Source: Microvirga lenta
GTDB taxonomy: Bacteria > Pseudomonadota > Alphaproteobacteria > Rhizobiales > Beijerinckiaceae
DNA length: 64,000 bases
Assembly (NCBI RefSeq): GCF_020532555.1
Contig: NZ_JAJBBR010000005.1
Location: 412,128 to 476,127 of the forward strand
Reading direction: 5' to 3'
Position 1 is the first letter of the stretch, and every line of letters begins with the position of its first letter. Both the position numbers and the translations under genes were made by a program. The notes under the pieces are model-generated. The model was given only the letters and a program-made list of their open reading frames with translations. It had not been told where the DNA came from and did not search any database. This document shows positions 8,445-17,802 of this stretch, in pieces.

Positions 8445-9494
8445 CTACCGCGCCTTCGGCGTGCCGCCCTTCTGCAGCCAGGAGATCACGAAGGGCAGGA
8501 CGAGGCCGATGCCGAGGAAGCGGACGAGGTGGTGGATGCCGACGTAAAGCGGATCGAGCCCCAGGACGAGAGCCAGCACCGTCATGGCTTCGAGCCCTCC
8601 CGGCGCGAAGGCCACGAGGCTGTCGGCGAAGCTCACGCCCGCGAGCAGGGCGGCGAGCGCGGCGAAGAGCGTCGCGACGGCCATGCCGACTAGGAAGGAG
8701 CCGAGCGCCGCCGTCAGCGCCCGCCGCAGGGTCGAGCGCTGGATGGTGCGGAAGCGCTCGGCGATGAAGATGCCGATGAGCACTAGGCCTCCCGTCGCGA
8801 TCACCGGGGGAATGACCCCCGTCACCGCCTCCGTGGCGTGGCTCAGGGTGCTCACGACCGTGGCGCCCAGCAGCACCGGCGCGGCAACCTTCAGGACCTT
8901 GAACACCGCCCCCAGGGCGAGGCCTCCGAACAGGACCGCAGCCATGCCGGCAGGCGACGCGACCGGCTGCCCCTCGCCGATCAGGGCGCCGATATTCTCT
9001 CCTCCTCCGGTGAAGACGACGAGGCTCGGCAGCAGCGCAATCAGCACGAAGAGACGCAGGTTCTGCGCAATGGCGATGGAGGCCACGTCGGCCTTGCGGT
9101 CGGCCGCGACCGCAAGCACCGTCGAGAGCGCACCCGGAACGGAGGCAAGCACCGCATCCGCCCGGCGCCAGCCGGAGACCCGGGTCAGCCAGAGCGTGGA
9201 GGCGGCGCAGATCGCAAAGACGGCGACGACCAGCAGGACGAGGCTGCCCGGATAGCGCCCCATGGCGGCGATCGCTGCCGGCGTGACCGCAGCCCCCATG
9301 GCGGCGCCCGAGACCAGCATGGCCGCATCGGCCAGGGCGCGGGGCATGGAGACGGCCCAGCCGGTCAGCCCCCAGAGCGTGGTCGCGACCGCGGCGCCCG
9401 ACAGCCATGCGGCCGGAACCCCGAGCCAGTGGAGGGCCAGACCGCCGAGGCAGGCAACGAGGATCTGGGCGAGGTGAGCGAGGATGAGACGCAT
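8445..9494 (-). CDS. AbrB family (AmoA-like) integral membrane protein
   Basis: A 349-residue protein made almost entirely of hydrophobic helices, with the duplicated AbrB-type unit (Pfam AbrB, historically misnamed ammonia monooxygenase). Each half has a proline-glycine turn: SVPGALSTVLA in the first and FAPGGLEAMTVLA in the second, which is the family signature. Function in the family is poorly known; transport or export is assumed. ATG 9494 is chosen because upstream in-frame sequence up to 9635 is not membrane-like and lacks a ribosome-binding site. It converges with the RpiR gene, 3 bases between stops. Confidence 0.82.
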   Translation of the reverse strand: MRLILAHLAQILVACLGGLALHWLGVPAAWLSGAAVATTLWGLTGWAVSMPRALADAAMLVSGAAMGAAVTPAAIAAMGRYPGSLVLLVVAVFAICAASTLWLTRVSGWRRADAVLASVPGALSTVLAVAADRKADVASIAIAQNLRLFVLIALLPSLVVFTGGGENIGALIGEGQPVASPAGMAAVLFGGLALGAVFKVLKVAAPVLLGATVVSTLSHATEAVTGVIPPVIATGGLVLIGIFIAERFRTIQRSTLRRALTAALGSFLVGMAVATLFAALAALLAGVSFADSLVAFAPGGLEAMTVLALVLGLDPLYVGIHHLVRFLGIGLVLPFVISWLQKGGTPKAR

Positions 9495-9733
9495 GATGGC
9501 AACTGAGCAGGGCCGAAAGCCGCGAACGGTTGGGCGGTCCGGCCCATCGCCCACAGGTCTCGAGATCGTTCCGACCGCTCCAGCATGATCGAGCCCGCTT
9601 TGCATGACGCTCCCTCTGCACGGCGGGAGCTTCACGTCGGGATCGCCGAACGGTCAATCTTGAATCAAGATATCAACCTATGGCCCCTTCCCTCGACCCG
9701 GGGTCGGGGGAAGAAGCCCGCGGCTGGCACCGC

Positions 9734-10936
9734 TTACGCCACCAGCTTCGGCAGAGCGGCCGAGATGCGGCGGACGGCCTCCTCCAGATCCTCGGCCTTG
9801 CGGGCGTAGCACAGCCGAAGGTATCCCTCCCCGGCCTCGCCGAAGGCGGAGCCCGGCGCGAGGCCCACATTGGCCTCGTCGATGAGCCGGAAGGCGAGCT
9901 CCTTCGAGTTCGTCGCGCCGCGGATCTTGAAGAAGGCATAGAAGGCCCCGCTCGGCGGCGGCAGCTCCACGAGCCCGGTCTCCGCCAGGCGGTCCACGAT
10001 GTCCCGCCCCGCCCGCGCGTTCTCGATCTGGTAGGCCAGGAAATCCTCGCCCTGCTCGATGGCGGCGACGCCGGCGCGCTGGATGAAGACCGGGGTTCCG
10101 GAGGTCTGATACTGGACCAGGTTCTCGATGATCTGGCCGAGGGCCGGCGAGGCTTCGAGCCAGCCCAGGCGCCAGCCGGTCATGGCCCAGTTCTTCGAGA
10201 AGGTCTGCACGAAGAGGATGCGGTCCTCCTCCGTCATCACGTCCCGGAAGGAGGGCGTGCGCCCGTCCACCGTCAGGGCCGGATCGTAGACGAAGCGGCT
10301 GTAGATCTCGTCGGCGATGATCCAGAGCCCGTGCCGGCGGGCGATGTCGAGCACGGTCCGCAGGTCGTCGTGGCTCGCGGTCCAGCCCGTCGGGTTGGCC
10401 GGCGAATTGATGACGATGACCCGGGTGTTGGGCGTGATGGCCTTCTCGAGCCGCTCGAAGTCGAGGCTCCAGCCGTGCTCGTCGATGTTCATCGGAACGC
10501 CGACCGGACGGGCGCCGGCGATCGTGATCGCACCCGCGAAGTTGGGCCAGGCCGGGGTCGGAATCAGCACCTCGTCGCCGGTTCCGGTGAGCATGCGGAT
10601 GGCGATCTGGATCGCCGGCATGCCGCCGGAGGTGACGAAGAAGCGCTCGGGATCGAAGGGCTTGCGGTAGACCCGCTCGTGGTACCGGGCGATGGCCTGG
10701 CGCAGATCCGGGATGCCGCGCTGATAGGTGTAGAAGGTCTCACCGGCCGCAAGCGAGCGCGTGGCCGCATCGCAGATGAAGGACGGGGTCGGCAGGTGGC
10801 CCTCCCCGACCCAGAGCGGAATGATGCCCTCGCGGTTGCGGCCGTAATTCGCCACATCGACGATCCCGCTCGTCGGGGCCTGCTCGGCCTCCGGGCGAAG
10901 GTTCAGAAGGGACGGGATCGAAACGGATGCGTTCAT
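9734..10936 (-). CDS. PLP-dependent aminotransferase, class I/II
   Basis: A 400-residue fold-type I aminotransferase. The conserved NPTG is at 181-184, the pyridine-binding Asp at 209 with Tyr212, and the Schiff-base lysine is K248 in TFSKNWAMTGWRLGW. The terminal arginine region (YLRLCYA) binds the substrate carboxylate. It resembles the aspartate/aromatic aminotransferase group, but the amino acid specificity cannot be read from sequence. GAGGAA 8 bases before ATG 10936 decides the start; a start at 10990 would add 18 unconserved residues. The gene is monocistronic. Confidence 0.9.
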   Translation of the reverse strand: MNASVSIPSLLNLRPEAEQAPTSGIVDVANYGRNREGIIPLWVGEGHLPTPSFICDAATRSLAAGETFYTYQRGIPDLRQAIARYHERVYRKPFDPERFFVTSGGMPAIQIAIRMLTGTGDEVLIPTPAWPNFAGAITIAGARPVGVPMNIDEHGWSLDFERLEKAITPNTRVIVINSPANPTGWTASHDDLRTVLDIARRHGLWIIADEIYSRFVYDPALTVDGRTPSFRDVMTEEDRILFVQTFSKNWAMTGWRLGWLEASPALGQIIENLVQYQTSGTPVFIQRAGVAAIEQGEDFLAYQIENARAGRDIVDRLAETGLVELPPPSGAFYAFFKIRGATNSKELAFRLIDEANVGLAPGSAFGEAGEGYLRLCYARKAEDLEEAVRRISAALPKLVA

Positions 10937-11047
10937 GGAAAATTCCTCAAGCCGGCGAACAGGCATGGCGCGCCCGCCGGGCCAAGGCAAGCGCTAACCC
11001 AGGTTCCATGAAAAGAAACGAAACGACCCATCGAATCCGGTGATGGA

Positions 11048-11482
11048 TCACGCCGTCCGCCCCTGCTTCAGGAGATCGCGGATCTCGGACAGGAGCTTCA
11101 CGTCCGCCGGAACCTCCGGGGGCTTGTCGGCGGTTCCGGTCTTGGCGTCCTCGGACCGCCGCAGCCTGTTCATGCCCTTCACGACGAGGAACAGGATCCA
11201 GGCCACGATGACGAAATTGAGCGTGACGGTGAGAAAGCTGCCCCAGGCGAGGACCGCCCCTTGCGTCTTGGCCTGCTCCAGCGTCTGGGACGTGACGCCT
11301 TCGGCCAGGGGCGTGAAGTAGTTCGAGAAGTCGAGCCCGCCGGTGATCGCCCCGATGATGGGCATGAAGATGTCGCCGACCAGGGAATCGACGATCTTGC
11401 TGAAGGCGGCGCCGATGATGACGCCGATGGCCAGATCGACCACATTGCCGCGCAGGGCGAATTGCTTGAACGCGTTCAACAT
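11048..11482 (-). CDS. mscL: Large-conductance mechanosensitive channel MscL
   Basis: A 144-residue MscL that opens under membrane tension to release osmolytes after hypo-osmotic shock. The N-terminal amphipathic helix [18 protein letters not shown] leads into TM1 (residues 16-40, [17 protein letters not shown]), followed by a periplasmic loop, TM2 ([18 protein letters not shown]) and a charged C-terminal helix that forms the cytoplasmic bundle. Length and layout are typical. The ribosome-binding site AAAGGTG lies inside a 12-bp stem directly before the start codon. The VOC gene lies upstream on the same strand, 56 bases away. Confidence 0.95.
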   Translation of the reverse strand: MLNAFKQFALRGNVVDLAIGVIIGAAFSKIVDSLVGDIFMPIIGAITGGLDFSNYFTPLAEGVTSQTLEQAKTQGAVLAWGSFLTVTLNFVIVAWILFLVVKGMNRLRRSEDAKTGTADKPPEVPADVKLLSEIRDLLKQGRTA

Positions 11483-11484
11483 GA

Positions 11485-11525
11485 CCGGACACCTTTTGCT
11501 CTTTCGATAAGCGAAAGGTGTCCGG
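11485..11525 (-). promoter_or_regulatory. Hairpin covering the mscL ribosome-binding site
   Basis: On the minus strand CCGGACACCTTT (11525-11514) is perfectly complementary to AAAGGTGTCCGG (11496-11485). The right arm contains the Shine-Dalgarno sequence and ends 2 bases before the mscL ATG. Between the arms, CTTTCG-CTTAT-CGAAAG forms a smaller hairpin that uses part of the left arm and competes with the long stem. This has the layout of an RNA switch for translation. A role as an intergenic processing or partial termination stem is the alternative; there is no U-tract. Confidence 0.6.
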
Positions 11526-11538
11526 CCGGGATGTTCCG

Positions 11539-12069
11539 TCAAGCTTCGCGGGCGGCCAGCAGGTCCTGCAGGTCGAGACGGCGGGTGACCATCTGCAGGT
11601 GCCCGTCCGGCGATGTCGGCCAGAGATCCCGGGGCCGGTCCCAGTAGAGCTCGACGCCGTTCCCGTCCGGATCGCGCAGGTAGAGCGCCTCGCTCACCCC
11701 GTGGTCGCTCGCCCCGTCGAGGGGGATGCGCGCCTCGGCCAGCCGGGCGAGCGCATCGGCGAGCGCCGCCCGGGTGGGGTAGAGGATCGCCACGTGGTAG
11801 AGGCCGGTGGTGCCGGGAGGCGGCGGGGAGCCGCCCTGGCTCTCCCAGGTGTTCAGGCCGATATGGTGGTGATACCCGCCCGCCGCGACGAAGGCGGCCT
11901 GGGTGCCGTAGCGTTGCATCAGCTCGAAGCCGAGCACGCCGCAATAGAACCCGAGGGCCCGGTCGAGATCCGCGACCTTGAGATGGACGTGCCCGATCCG
12001 AACGCCGGGATCGATGGGCCTCGCCGCCGGGGTGACGGGCGGATCCAGGGGAGTGACAGGTGAGGTCAT
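11539..12069 (-). CDS. VOC family (CatE-like) dioxygenase/glyoxalase protein
   Basis: A 176-residue vicinal-oxygen-chelate protein. One betaalphabetabetabeta unit begins [26 protein letters not shown], and a second half contains [19 protein letters not shown] and ends with [17 protein letters not shown]. The metal ligands are expected at the HVHLKV histidine, the GLYHVAI histidine and the final VELYW glutamate. It resembles the catechol-2,3-dioxygenase (CatE/MhqO-like) proteins that deal with quinones. ATG 12069 is 10 bases after the DoxX stop, so the two are co-transcribed and lie under the divergent LysR gene. Confidence 0.82.
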   Translation of the reverse strand: MTSPVTPLDPPVTPAARPIDPGVRIGHVHLKVADLDRALGFYCGVLGFELMQRYGTQAAFVAAGGYHHHIGLNTWESQGGSPPPPGTTGLYHVAILYPTRAALADALARLAEARIPLDGASDHGVSEALYLRDPDGNGVELYWDRPRDLWPTSPDGHLQMVTRRLDLQDLLAAREA

Positions 12070-12079
12070 GGCTGTTCCA

Positions 12080-12514
12080 TCAGGCTGAGCGGGCTGCAAG
12101 CCGGCCAGGCACTGTCGCCGATCCGCCGCGCAGGGCATAGGCCCCATCGCCCAGAAGGGCCTGGGCCAGAAGGGCCACGATCCAGAACGCCAGGAATTCC
12201 CAGCCGCCGTTGGGATTGGAAAAGAAGAAGCCGGCGGGGCCGTGCACCAGGACGATGGCGCCGACGAGGACCGGGACGAGGGCCAGCGCGGCCCAGCGGG
12301 CATGGAAGCCGACGATGAGCGCGACGCCGCCGACGACCTCGGCGAGGATGGTCAGGTAGGCCAGGGCCGGAGGCAGGCCGAGGCTGCCGAAGAACTGCGC
12401 CGTGCCGGCGGGCGTGAAGACGAAGAGCTTGAGCCCGGCATGGGCCAGGAAGAGGCCGCCGAGCGCGACGCGCAGGATCAGGGCGGCATAGGGAGCGGTG
12501 CGGGTGTCGATCAT
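12080..12514 (-). CDS. DoxX family membrane protein
   Basis: A 144-residue protein with four predicted membrane helices (about 10-30, 50-75, 80-98 and 108-128), of the DoxX/YphA family. The first helix has ILRVALGGLFLAHAGLKLF and the third LAEVVGGVALIVGFHARWAAL, both characteristic. Members take part in quinone or thiol redox stress, but the molecular function is not settled. AGGAGAT 5 bases before ATG 12514 fixes the start. It is the first gene of the DoxX-VOC pair divergent from a LysR regulator, a common arrangement for quinone or aldehyde response. Confidence 0.82.
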   Translation of the reverse strand: MIDTRTAPYAALILRVALGGLFLAHAGLKLFVFTPAGTAQFFGSLGLPPALAYLTILAEVVGGVALIVGFHARWAALALVPVLVGAIVLVHGPAGFFFSNPNGGWEFLAFWIVALLAQALLGDGAYALRGGSATVPGRLAARSA

Positions 12515-12566
12515 GGAAGATCTCCTGTGTGAGCAATGTCCCGTATTGTGGCCTCCTTCGATCAAT

Positions 12567-12596
12567 GGGATAATCCCGCCAATTGGAATATCAATT
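12567..12596. promoter_or_regulatory. Twin dyads in the DoxX-LysR intergenic region
   Basis: GGGAT-A-ATCCC at 12567-12577 is followed by AATTG-GAATAT-CAATT at 12581-12596. Both lie in the 105-base gap between divergent genes. The second has the spaced inverted-repeat shape expected for LysR recognition. Binding is inferred from position and symmetry only. Confidence 0.5.
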
Positions 12597-12619
12597 CACA
12601 CCCAGGGAGTGAGGCACCC

Positions 12620-13534
12620 GTGCTCGACCGCGTCACCGGCATGCAGGTTTTCGTTCGGGTCGCCGCGCTGGGGAGCTTCTCGGCTGCGGCGCGCTCCCTC
12701 GACCTGTCCCAGACCATGGTCACGAAGCATGTGGTCGCCCTGGAGAGCCGGCTCGGCGTGAAGCTGCTGCACCGCTCGACCCGCAGGCTCGTCCTCACGG
12801 AGGCGGGGCGCAGCTACCTCGCCTCCTGCGAGCGTATCCTGGCCGATATCGAGGAGGCGGAAGCCTCGGCCAGCCTCGACAGGGTCGAGCCCCGCGGGAC
12901 CCTGCGCCTCAACGTGCCCCTGACCTTCGGCTTTCGCCGGATCGTCCCGGCCCTTGCCACGTTCAGCCGCCTCTACCCGGCCGTGGAGGTCGATCTCGGC
13001 CTCGCCGACCGGTACGTGGACCTGATCGAGGAGGGCTGGGACCTGGCGATCCGGATCGGCAGGCTCAAGGATTCGAGCCTCGTGGCGAGACGCCTCGCCC
13101 CCTGCCGGACCATCGTCTGCGCCGCGCCGTCCTATCTGGAAGCCCGCGGCGTCCCCCGCAGCCTGGACGATCTGGCCGGGCACAACTGCCTCGGCTACAC
13201 CCTGCCGAGCGCCATCGGGGCGAACCGCTGGGCCTTCGGCGCCGAGGGGGATCGCGTCGTTCCGGTCAGAGGCAACCTGCGCGCCAATAACGGCGATGCC
13301 CTGCTGGCGGCGGCGGTCGCGGGACAGGGGCTGATCTACCAGCCGACCTTCCTGGTGGGCGATGCCCTGCGCGACGGGAGCCTGGTGCGCGTCCTGCCCG
13401 GGCTTCCCACCCTGGAACTCGGCGTTCACGCCATGCTCCCCTCGGGCCGCCAGGCGCCGGCGAAGGTTCGCGCCTTCGTGGAATTCCTGGCCGAGCGCTT
13501 CGGCCCCGAGCCGGAATGGGACCGGGGGCTCTAG
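12620..13534 (+). CDS. LysR family transcriptional regulator
   Basis: A 304-residue LysR protein. The winged helix-turn-helix spans about 1-60 (MQVFVRVAALGSFSAAARSLDLSQTMVTKHVVALESRLGVKLLHRSTR), and a periplasmic-binding-like effector domain follows from about 90. GTG 12620 is chosen because GAGG lies 6 bases before it and the protein then begins LDRVTGMQVFVRVA, as is usual in this family; a start at 12536 would add 28 residues with no homology. It is divergent from doxX-VOC and probably controls them. Confidence 0.92.
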   Translation: MLDRVTGMQVFVRVAALGSFSAAARSLDLSQTMVTKHVVALESRLGVKLLHRSTRRLVLTEAGRSYLASCERILADIEEAEASASLDRVEPRGTLRLNVPLTFGFRRIVPALATFSRLYPAVEVDLGLADRYVDLIEEGWDLAIRIGRLKDSSLVARRLAPCRTIVCAAPSYLEARGVPRSLDDLAGHNCLGYTLPSAIGANRWAFGAEGDRVVPVRGNLRANNGDALLAAAVAGQGLIYQPTFLVGDALRDGSLVRVLPGLPTLELGVHAMLPSGRQAPAKVRAFVEFLAERFGPEPEWDRGL

Positions 13535-13609
13535 CCGCCGGGGGTGGAAGAGTGGCATTCCCGGCGCCGAGCGGGTAAATCTGATCCGGCTCTCGCGCGA
13601 GGATTGCAC

Positions 13610-16600
13610 ATGGTCGCCAGCTGGGCGGTTATCCTATCGGCCCTGGTCTATCTCTGCCTTCTGTTCATGGTGGCCCATTGGGGCGACAACGGCGGACGGC
13701 GGTTCCTTCAGGGGCGCGCGCGCTCGACCATCGCGGCCCTGTCCCTCGCGGTCTACTGCACGTCCTGGACCTTCTACGGGTCGGTGGGCCTCGCCAGCCG
13801 GTCCGGGCTCGACTTCCTCAGCATCTATATCGGGCCGATCCTCGTGATCGGCCTCGGCCATGTCCTCGTCGCCCGGGTCGTCCGGGTGGCCAAGACCCAG
13901 AACATCTCCTCCATCGCCGACTTCGTCGCCGCCCGCTACGGCAAGAGCGAGCGGGTCGCCGCCATCGTCAGCCTGATCGCCCTCGTCGGCTCCATCCCCT
14001 ACATCGCGCTGCAGCTGAAGGCCGTCTCGTCCTCCCTGGACGTCTTCCTCACGGCCGCCAACGGGACGGCTCCGCTGCAGGTGCCGTTCCTCGGGGATCT
14101 GTCCCTCGTCGTCGCCCTCGTGCTCGCGGGCTTCGCGGTTGCCTTCGGCACGCGCCACACGGACGCCACCGAGCACCAGGACGGCCTGATCATGGCGATC
14201 TCGGTCGAGTCCGTGGTGAAGCTGGTCGCCTTCCTGGTGGTCGGCATCTACGTGACGTTCATCATGTTCGACGGCTACGGCGCCATCGTCGAACGCCTCC
14301 AGGACCAGGGCATCAGCACGAGCATGCTGGGCCGCACCTCCGGCTTCGGCAGCTACATCACGCTCATCCTGCTCTCCACCTGCGCCGCCCTGCTCCTGCC
14401 CCGCCAGTTCCACATGACCGTGGTCGAGAACCGGTCCATGGACGACGTGAAGCAGGCGGCCTGGCTGTTCCCGCTCTATCTGGTGCTCATCAACATCTTC
14501 GTCGTTCCCATCGCCCTCGCCGGCATGGCGGTTTTTCCGGAGGGCACCGTCGACCGGGACATGCTCGTCCTGGCCCTGCCGCTCGTCGACAATGCGGGCG
14601 TGATCGCGGTCATCGCGTTCCTCGGCGGCTTCTCGGCCGCGACGGCGATGGTCATCATCGACTCGGTGGCCGTCGCGATCATGATCTCGAACCACCTCGT
14701 GATGCCCATCGTCCTGCGCCGCCGCGCCTTCGCGGGCGGCGATCTCGGCGGCTTCGTGATCGGCATCCGCCGGGTCTCCATCGTGGTGGTGATCCTTCTC
14801 GCCTATGCGTATTACCGGGTGTCCGGCGAGGCCGCCCTCGCGGCCATCGGCCTCCTGTCCTTCGCCGCCATCGCGCAGGTCGCGCCGGCCTTCCTCGGAG
14901 GGCTCATCTGGTCGCGGGGCACCGCGCTCGGCGCCAGCGTCGGCCTCGTGGTCGGCTTCCTCACCTGGGCCTATACGCTGCTCCTGCCCAGCCTCATCTG
15001 GGACGGCGTGTTCTGGTCCGACGTGGTCGTCACCGGCCCCTTCGGCATCACGGCGCTCAAGCCCACCTCCCTCTTCGGGGTCGACCTGCCTCAGCTGACC
15101 CACGGCGTGGTCTGGAGCCTGACCCTGAACATCCTCGCCTATATCGGCTTCTCCCTCTGGCGGCCGACGACCGCCATGGAGCAGCTCCAGGCCAACGTGT
15201 TCGTGGGCGAAACGCCCGTCTCGGTCGCGCCGAACTTCCGGCTGTTCCGCGCCAGCGTGACCGTGGACGAGCTGCGCGCCACGGTGGCGCGCTATCTCGG
15301 CGAGGAGCGCACCACCCGCTCCTTCGAGGGCTTCGCCCACAGCCGCGGCCAGCATCTGGAGGCGCGCGCGGAGGCCGACATCCATCTCCTGCGCTATGCG
15401 GAGCACCTGCTCGCCTCCGCCATCGGCACCGCCTCCTCGCGCCTTGCCCTGTCGCTCCTGCTGCGGCGGCGCACCGTGTCGACGAAAGCCGCCCTCAAGC
15501 TCCTCGACGATGCTTCCGCCGCGATCCAGCAGAGCCGCGACCTGCTCCAGCACGCCATCAACTACGCCAAGCAGGGCATCACCGTGCTCGACCGGGACCT
15601 GAGGCTGCTCGCCTGGAACCAGGCCTTCGTGGATCTCTACGACCTGCCGCCGAACCTCGTGCGGGTCGGCGTCGGCATGGACAACATCGTCGCGTTCAAT
15701 GCCGAGCGCGGCTCCTACGGCCCCGGAGATCTGGACGAGCTGATCGCGGCACGCATCCACTCCTTCCAGCACGATCTGGAGCCGGTGCGCCTGAGGCTCT
15801 ATCCGTCGGGCAAGGTGATCGAGATCCGCTCGAACCCGCTGCCCGACGGCGGCATTGTCACGACCTACACGGACGTGACGGAAACCGTCCTGGCCGAGGA
15901 GGAGAGCCGCCGTGCGAACGAGACCCTGGAGCAGCGCGTCAGGGAGCGCACCGAGGAGCTGACCCGCCTGAACGAGGCGCTCACCAGCGCCAAGGCGGAA
16001 GCCGACGAGGCGAACATCTCCAAGACGCGCTTCCTCGCCGCCGCGTCCCACGACATCCTGCAGCCCCTCAACGCGGCCCGCCTCTACGTCACCTCCCTCG
16101 TGGAGCGCGACCGGGAGGCCGGCGATGTGACGCTGGCCGAGAACATCGACGCCTCCCTCGACGCCGTCGAGGAGATCCTCACCGCGCTTCTCGACATCTC
16201 GCGCCTCGATACCGGCGCCATGAAGCCGCAATGGTCGAGCTTCCGCATCGACGAGCTGTTCCGCCAGCTCCAGCGCGAGTTCGATCCCATCGCCCGGAAC
16301 AAGGACCTGAAGCTCACCTTCGTGCCCTCCTCGCTCACGGTGCGCTCGGACCGTCGCCTGCTGCGCCGCCTGCTGCAGAACCTCATTTCCAACGCCATCA
16401 AGTACACGCCCGCGGGCCGGGTGGTCGTCGGCGCCCGGCGGAAGGGCACGCATCTCGTCCTCGAGGTGTGGGACACGGGCCTCGGCATCCCCCCGTCGAA
16501 GCAGCGGATCGTGTTCCGGGAATTCCAGCGCCTGGACCAGGGCGCGAAAGCCGCGCGCGGCCTCGGCCTCGGCCTATCCATCGTGGAGCGCATCGGCCGC

Positions 16601-17119
16601 GTTCTCGGCCATGCGGTCACGCTGAAATCGGAATCGGGGCGCGGCTCCGTCTTCCGGGTCGACGTGCCCGTCGTGGCGGCGCTTCCGGCCAGTGCGGAGC
16701 CGCCTCAGCCACCCCAGCCGCCCGTGACGGTCCTGTCGGGCCTGCATGTGATCGTGATCGACAACGAGCCTGCGATCCTGGAGGGAATGCGCCTCCTGCT
16801 CGCAGGGTGGGGCTGCGACGTCTGGACGGCCTCCGATCTGGAGAGCGCGCAGCAGACCCTGAAGGCGCACAAGGTTCTGCCGGACGTGATCATCGCCGAT
16901 TACCACCTGGACGAGGGCGACGGCCTGGACCTCATCAAGGCCCTGCGCTGGAGGACTCAGGTCAACACGCCCGCCGTTCTCGTGACCGCCGACCGCACGC
17001 CGGCCGTGCGCGAAGCGGCGGCGGCGATGAACGTCCACGTTCTCAACAAGCCGGTGAAGCCGGCGGCTCTGCGCGCGCTCCTGACCCAGTGGCGCGCCAC
17101 GCGCGTGGCGGCGGAGTAA
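13610..17119 (+). CDS. Sodium/solute symporter-hybrid sensor histidine kinase (CrbS-like)
   Basis: A 1169-residue membrane sensor. About 1-520 is a sodium:solute symporter domain with roughly 12-13 helices. A linker is followed by a PAS domain (about 645-760, with DLLQHAINYAKQGITVLDRDL), a short coiled coil, and a HisKA domain with the phospho-accepting His814 in AAASHDILQPL. Next come a HATPase domain (about 920-1030, with DTGLGIPPS and GLGLSIVERI) and a receiver domain (about 1048-1169) with Asp1097 in IIADYHLD. This matches CrbS, ErcS' and NahK-type kinases, which govern acetate and alcohol metabolism through a LuxR-type regulator. A matching regulator is at 41251 in this window. GAGGATT lies just before ATG 13610. 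Confidence 0.92.
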   Translation: MVASWAVILSALVYLCLLFMVAHWGDNGGRRFLQGRARSTIAALSLAVYCTSWTFYGSVGLASRSGLDFLSIYIGPILVIGLGHVLVARVVRVAKTQNISSIADFVAARYGKSERVAAIVSLIALVGSIPYIALQLKAVSSSLDVFLTAANGTAPLQVPFLGDLSLVVALVLAGFAVAFGTRHTDATEHQDGLIMAISVESVVKLVAFLVVGIYVTFIMFDGYGAIVERLQDQGISTSMLGRTSGFGSYITLILLSTCAALLLPRQFHMTVVENRSMDDVKQAAWLFPLYLVLINIFVVPIALAGMAVFPEGTVDRDMLVLALPLVDNAGVIAVIAFLGGFSAATAMVIIDSVAVAIMISNHLVMPIVLRRRAFAGGDLGGFVIGIRRVSIVVVILLAYAYYRVSGEAALAAIGLLSFAAIAQVAPAFLGGLIWSRGTALGASVGLVVGFLTWAYTLLLPSLIWDGVFWSDVVVTGPFGITALKPTSLFGVDLPQLTHGVVWSLTLNILAYIGFSLWRPTTAMEQLQANVFVGETPVSVAPNFRLFRASVTVDELRATVARYLGEERTTRSFEGFAHSRGQHLEARAEADIHLLRYAEHLLASAIGTASSRLALSLLLRRRTVSTKAALKLLDDASAAIQQSRDLLQHAINYAKQGITVLDRDLRLLAWNQAFVDLYDLPPNLVRVGVGMDNIVAFNAERGSYGPGDLDELIAARIHSFQHDLEPVRLRLYPSGKVIEIRSNPLPDGGIVTTYTDVTETVLAEEESRRANETLEQRVRERTEELTRLNEALTSAKAEADEANISKTRFLAAASHDILQPLNAARLYVTSLVERDREAGDVTLAENIDASLDAVEEILTALLDISRLDTGAMKPQWSSFRIDELFRQLQREFDPIARNKDLKLTFVPSSLTVRSDRRLLRRLLQNLISNAIKYTPAGRVVVGARRKGTHLVLEVWDTGLGIPPSKQRIVFREFQRLDQGAKAARGLGLGLSIVERIGRVLGHAVTLKSESGRGSVFRVDVPVVAALPASAEPPQPPQPPVTVLSGLHVIVIDNEPAILEGMRLLLAGWGCDVWTASDLESAQQTLKAHKVLPDVIIADYHLDEGDGLDLIKALRWRTQVNTPAVLVTADRTPAVREAAAAMNVHVLNKPVKPAALRALLTQWRATRVAAE

Positions 17120-17122
17120 GCC

Positions 17123-17746
17123 CTACACGTCGGGAGTGTAGGGCGCGCGCCCGCTCGTCAGCGCATCGTCGAGCAGGTCGAGCCGGTCCTGCCCCCAGAA
17201 GACCTCGCCGTCGAGCACATAGGCCGGGGAGCCGAAGACACCTCCGGCGATGGCGTTCTCCAGGTTGAGCGCATAGATCGCCTCCGTGGTGGTGCCGGTG
17301 GCGACATCCATCAGGGAGGTGGAGTCGAGGCCCGCCTGCTCGGCGAGTTCGGTGAGGACGATCGGGTTGGCGAGGTCGCGCTCCTCCTCCCAGATCGCCG
17401 CGTAGGCCCGGCGCAGGAAGGGGTCCGGATCCTTGCCGCCGACCGTCACCGCGATGACGAGCCTGTCTGCCAGGTTGACGTCGAAGGGCCAGTGTTTCGG
17501 CTGGAGATTGAACGAGAGCCCGCGCTTCTCGCGCCAGCGCTGCAGCTCGAGCATCCGGTAGCGCTGGCGCACCGGGTGGCGCTGAGGCAGCGGCAGACCG
17601 CCCGTCTCGGCGAAGACGCGGCCGAGGAAGACGGGCTTGTAGTTGATCTCCACCCCATGTCGCCGTGCGATCTCGATGAAGGAAGCATGGCCGATATAGG
17701 CCCAGGGGCTGACGAGGGAGAAATAGTAGTCGATGACGCGGGGCAT
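17123..17746 (-). CDS. 2-hydroxychromene-2-carboxylate isomerase family protein
   Basis: A 207-residue thioredoxin-fold protein of the DsbA/kappa-class GST group. It starts IDYYFSLVSPWAYIGHASF, where the serine of SPWAY replaces the redox cysteine, as in HCCA isomerases. The C-terminal part has GGVFGSPAYVLDGEVFWGQDRLDLLDDAL, the cis-proline region with a GQDRL substrate loop. Characterised members isomerise a naphthalene-degradation intermediate with glutathione. No aromatic-degradation genes are nearby, so the real substrate may differ. It converges on the hybrid kinase gene with 3 bases between stops. Confidence 0.88.
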   Translation of the reverse strand: MPRVIDYYFSLVSPWAYIGHASFIEIARRHGVEINYKPVFLGRVFAETGGLPLPQRHPVRQRYRMLELQRWREKRGLSFNLQPKHWPFDVNLADRLVIAVTVGGKDPDPFLRRAYAAIWEEERDLANPIVLTELAEQAGLDSTSLMDVATGTTTEAIYALNLENAIAGGVFGSPAYVLDGEVFWGQDRLDLLDDALTSGRAPYTPDV

Positions 17747-17802
17747 GGATCGCTTTCGCGGTTGGAACGGGCGTCAGGAAGGTATCGCGCGACCGGAAAT
17801 GA

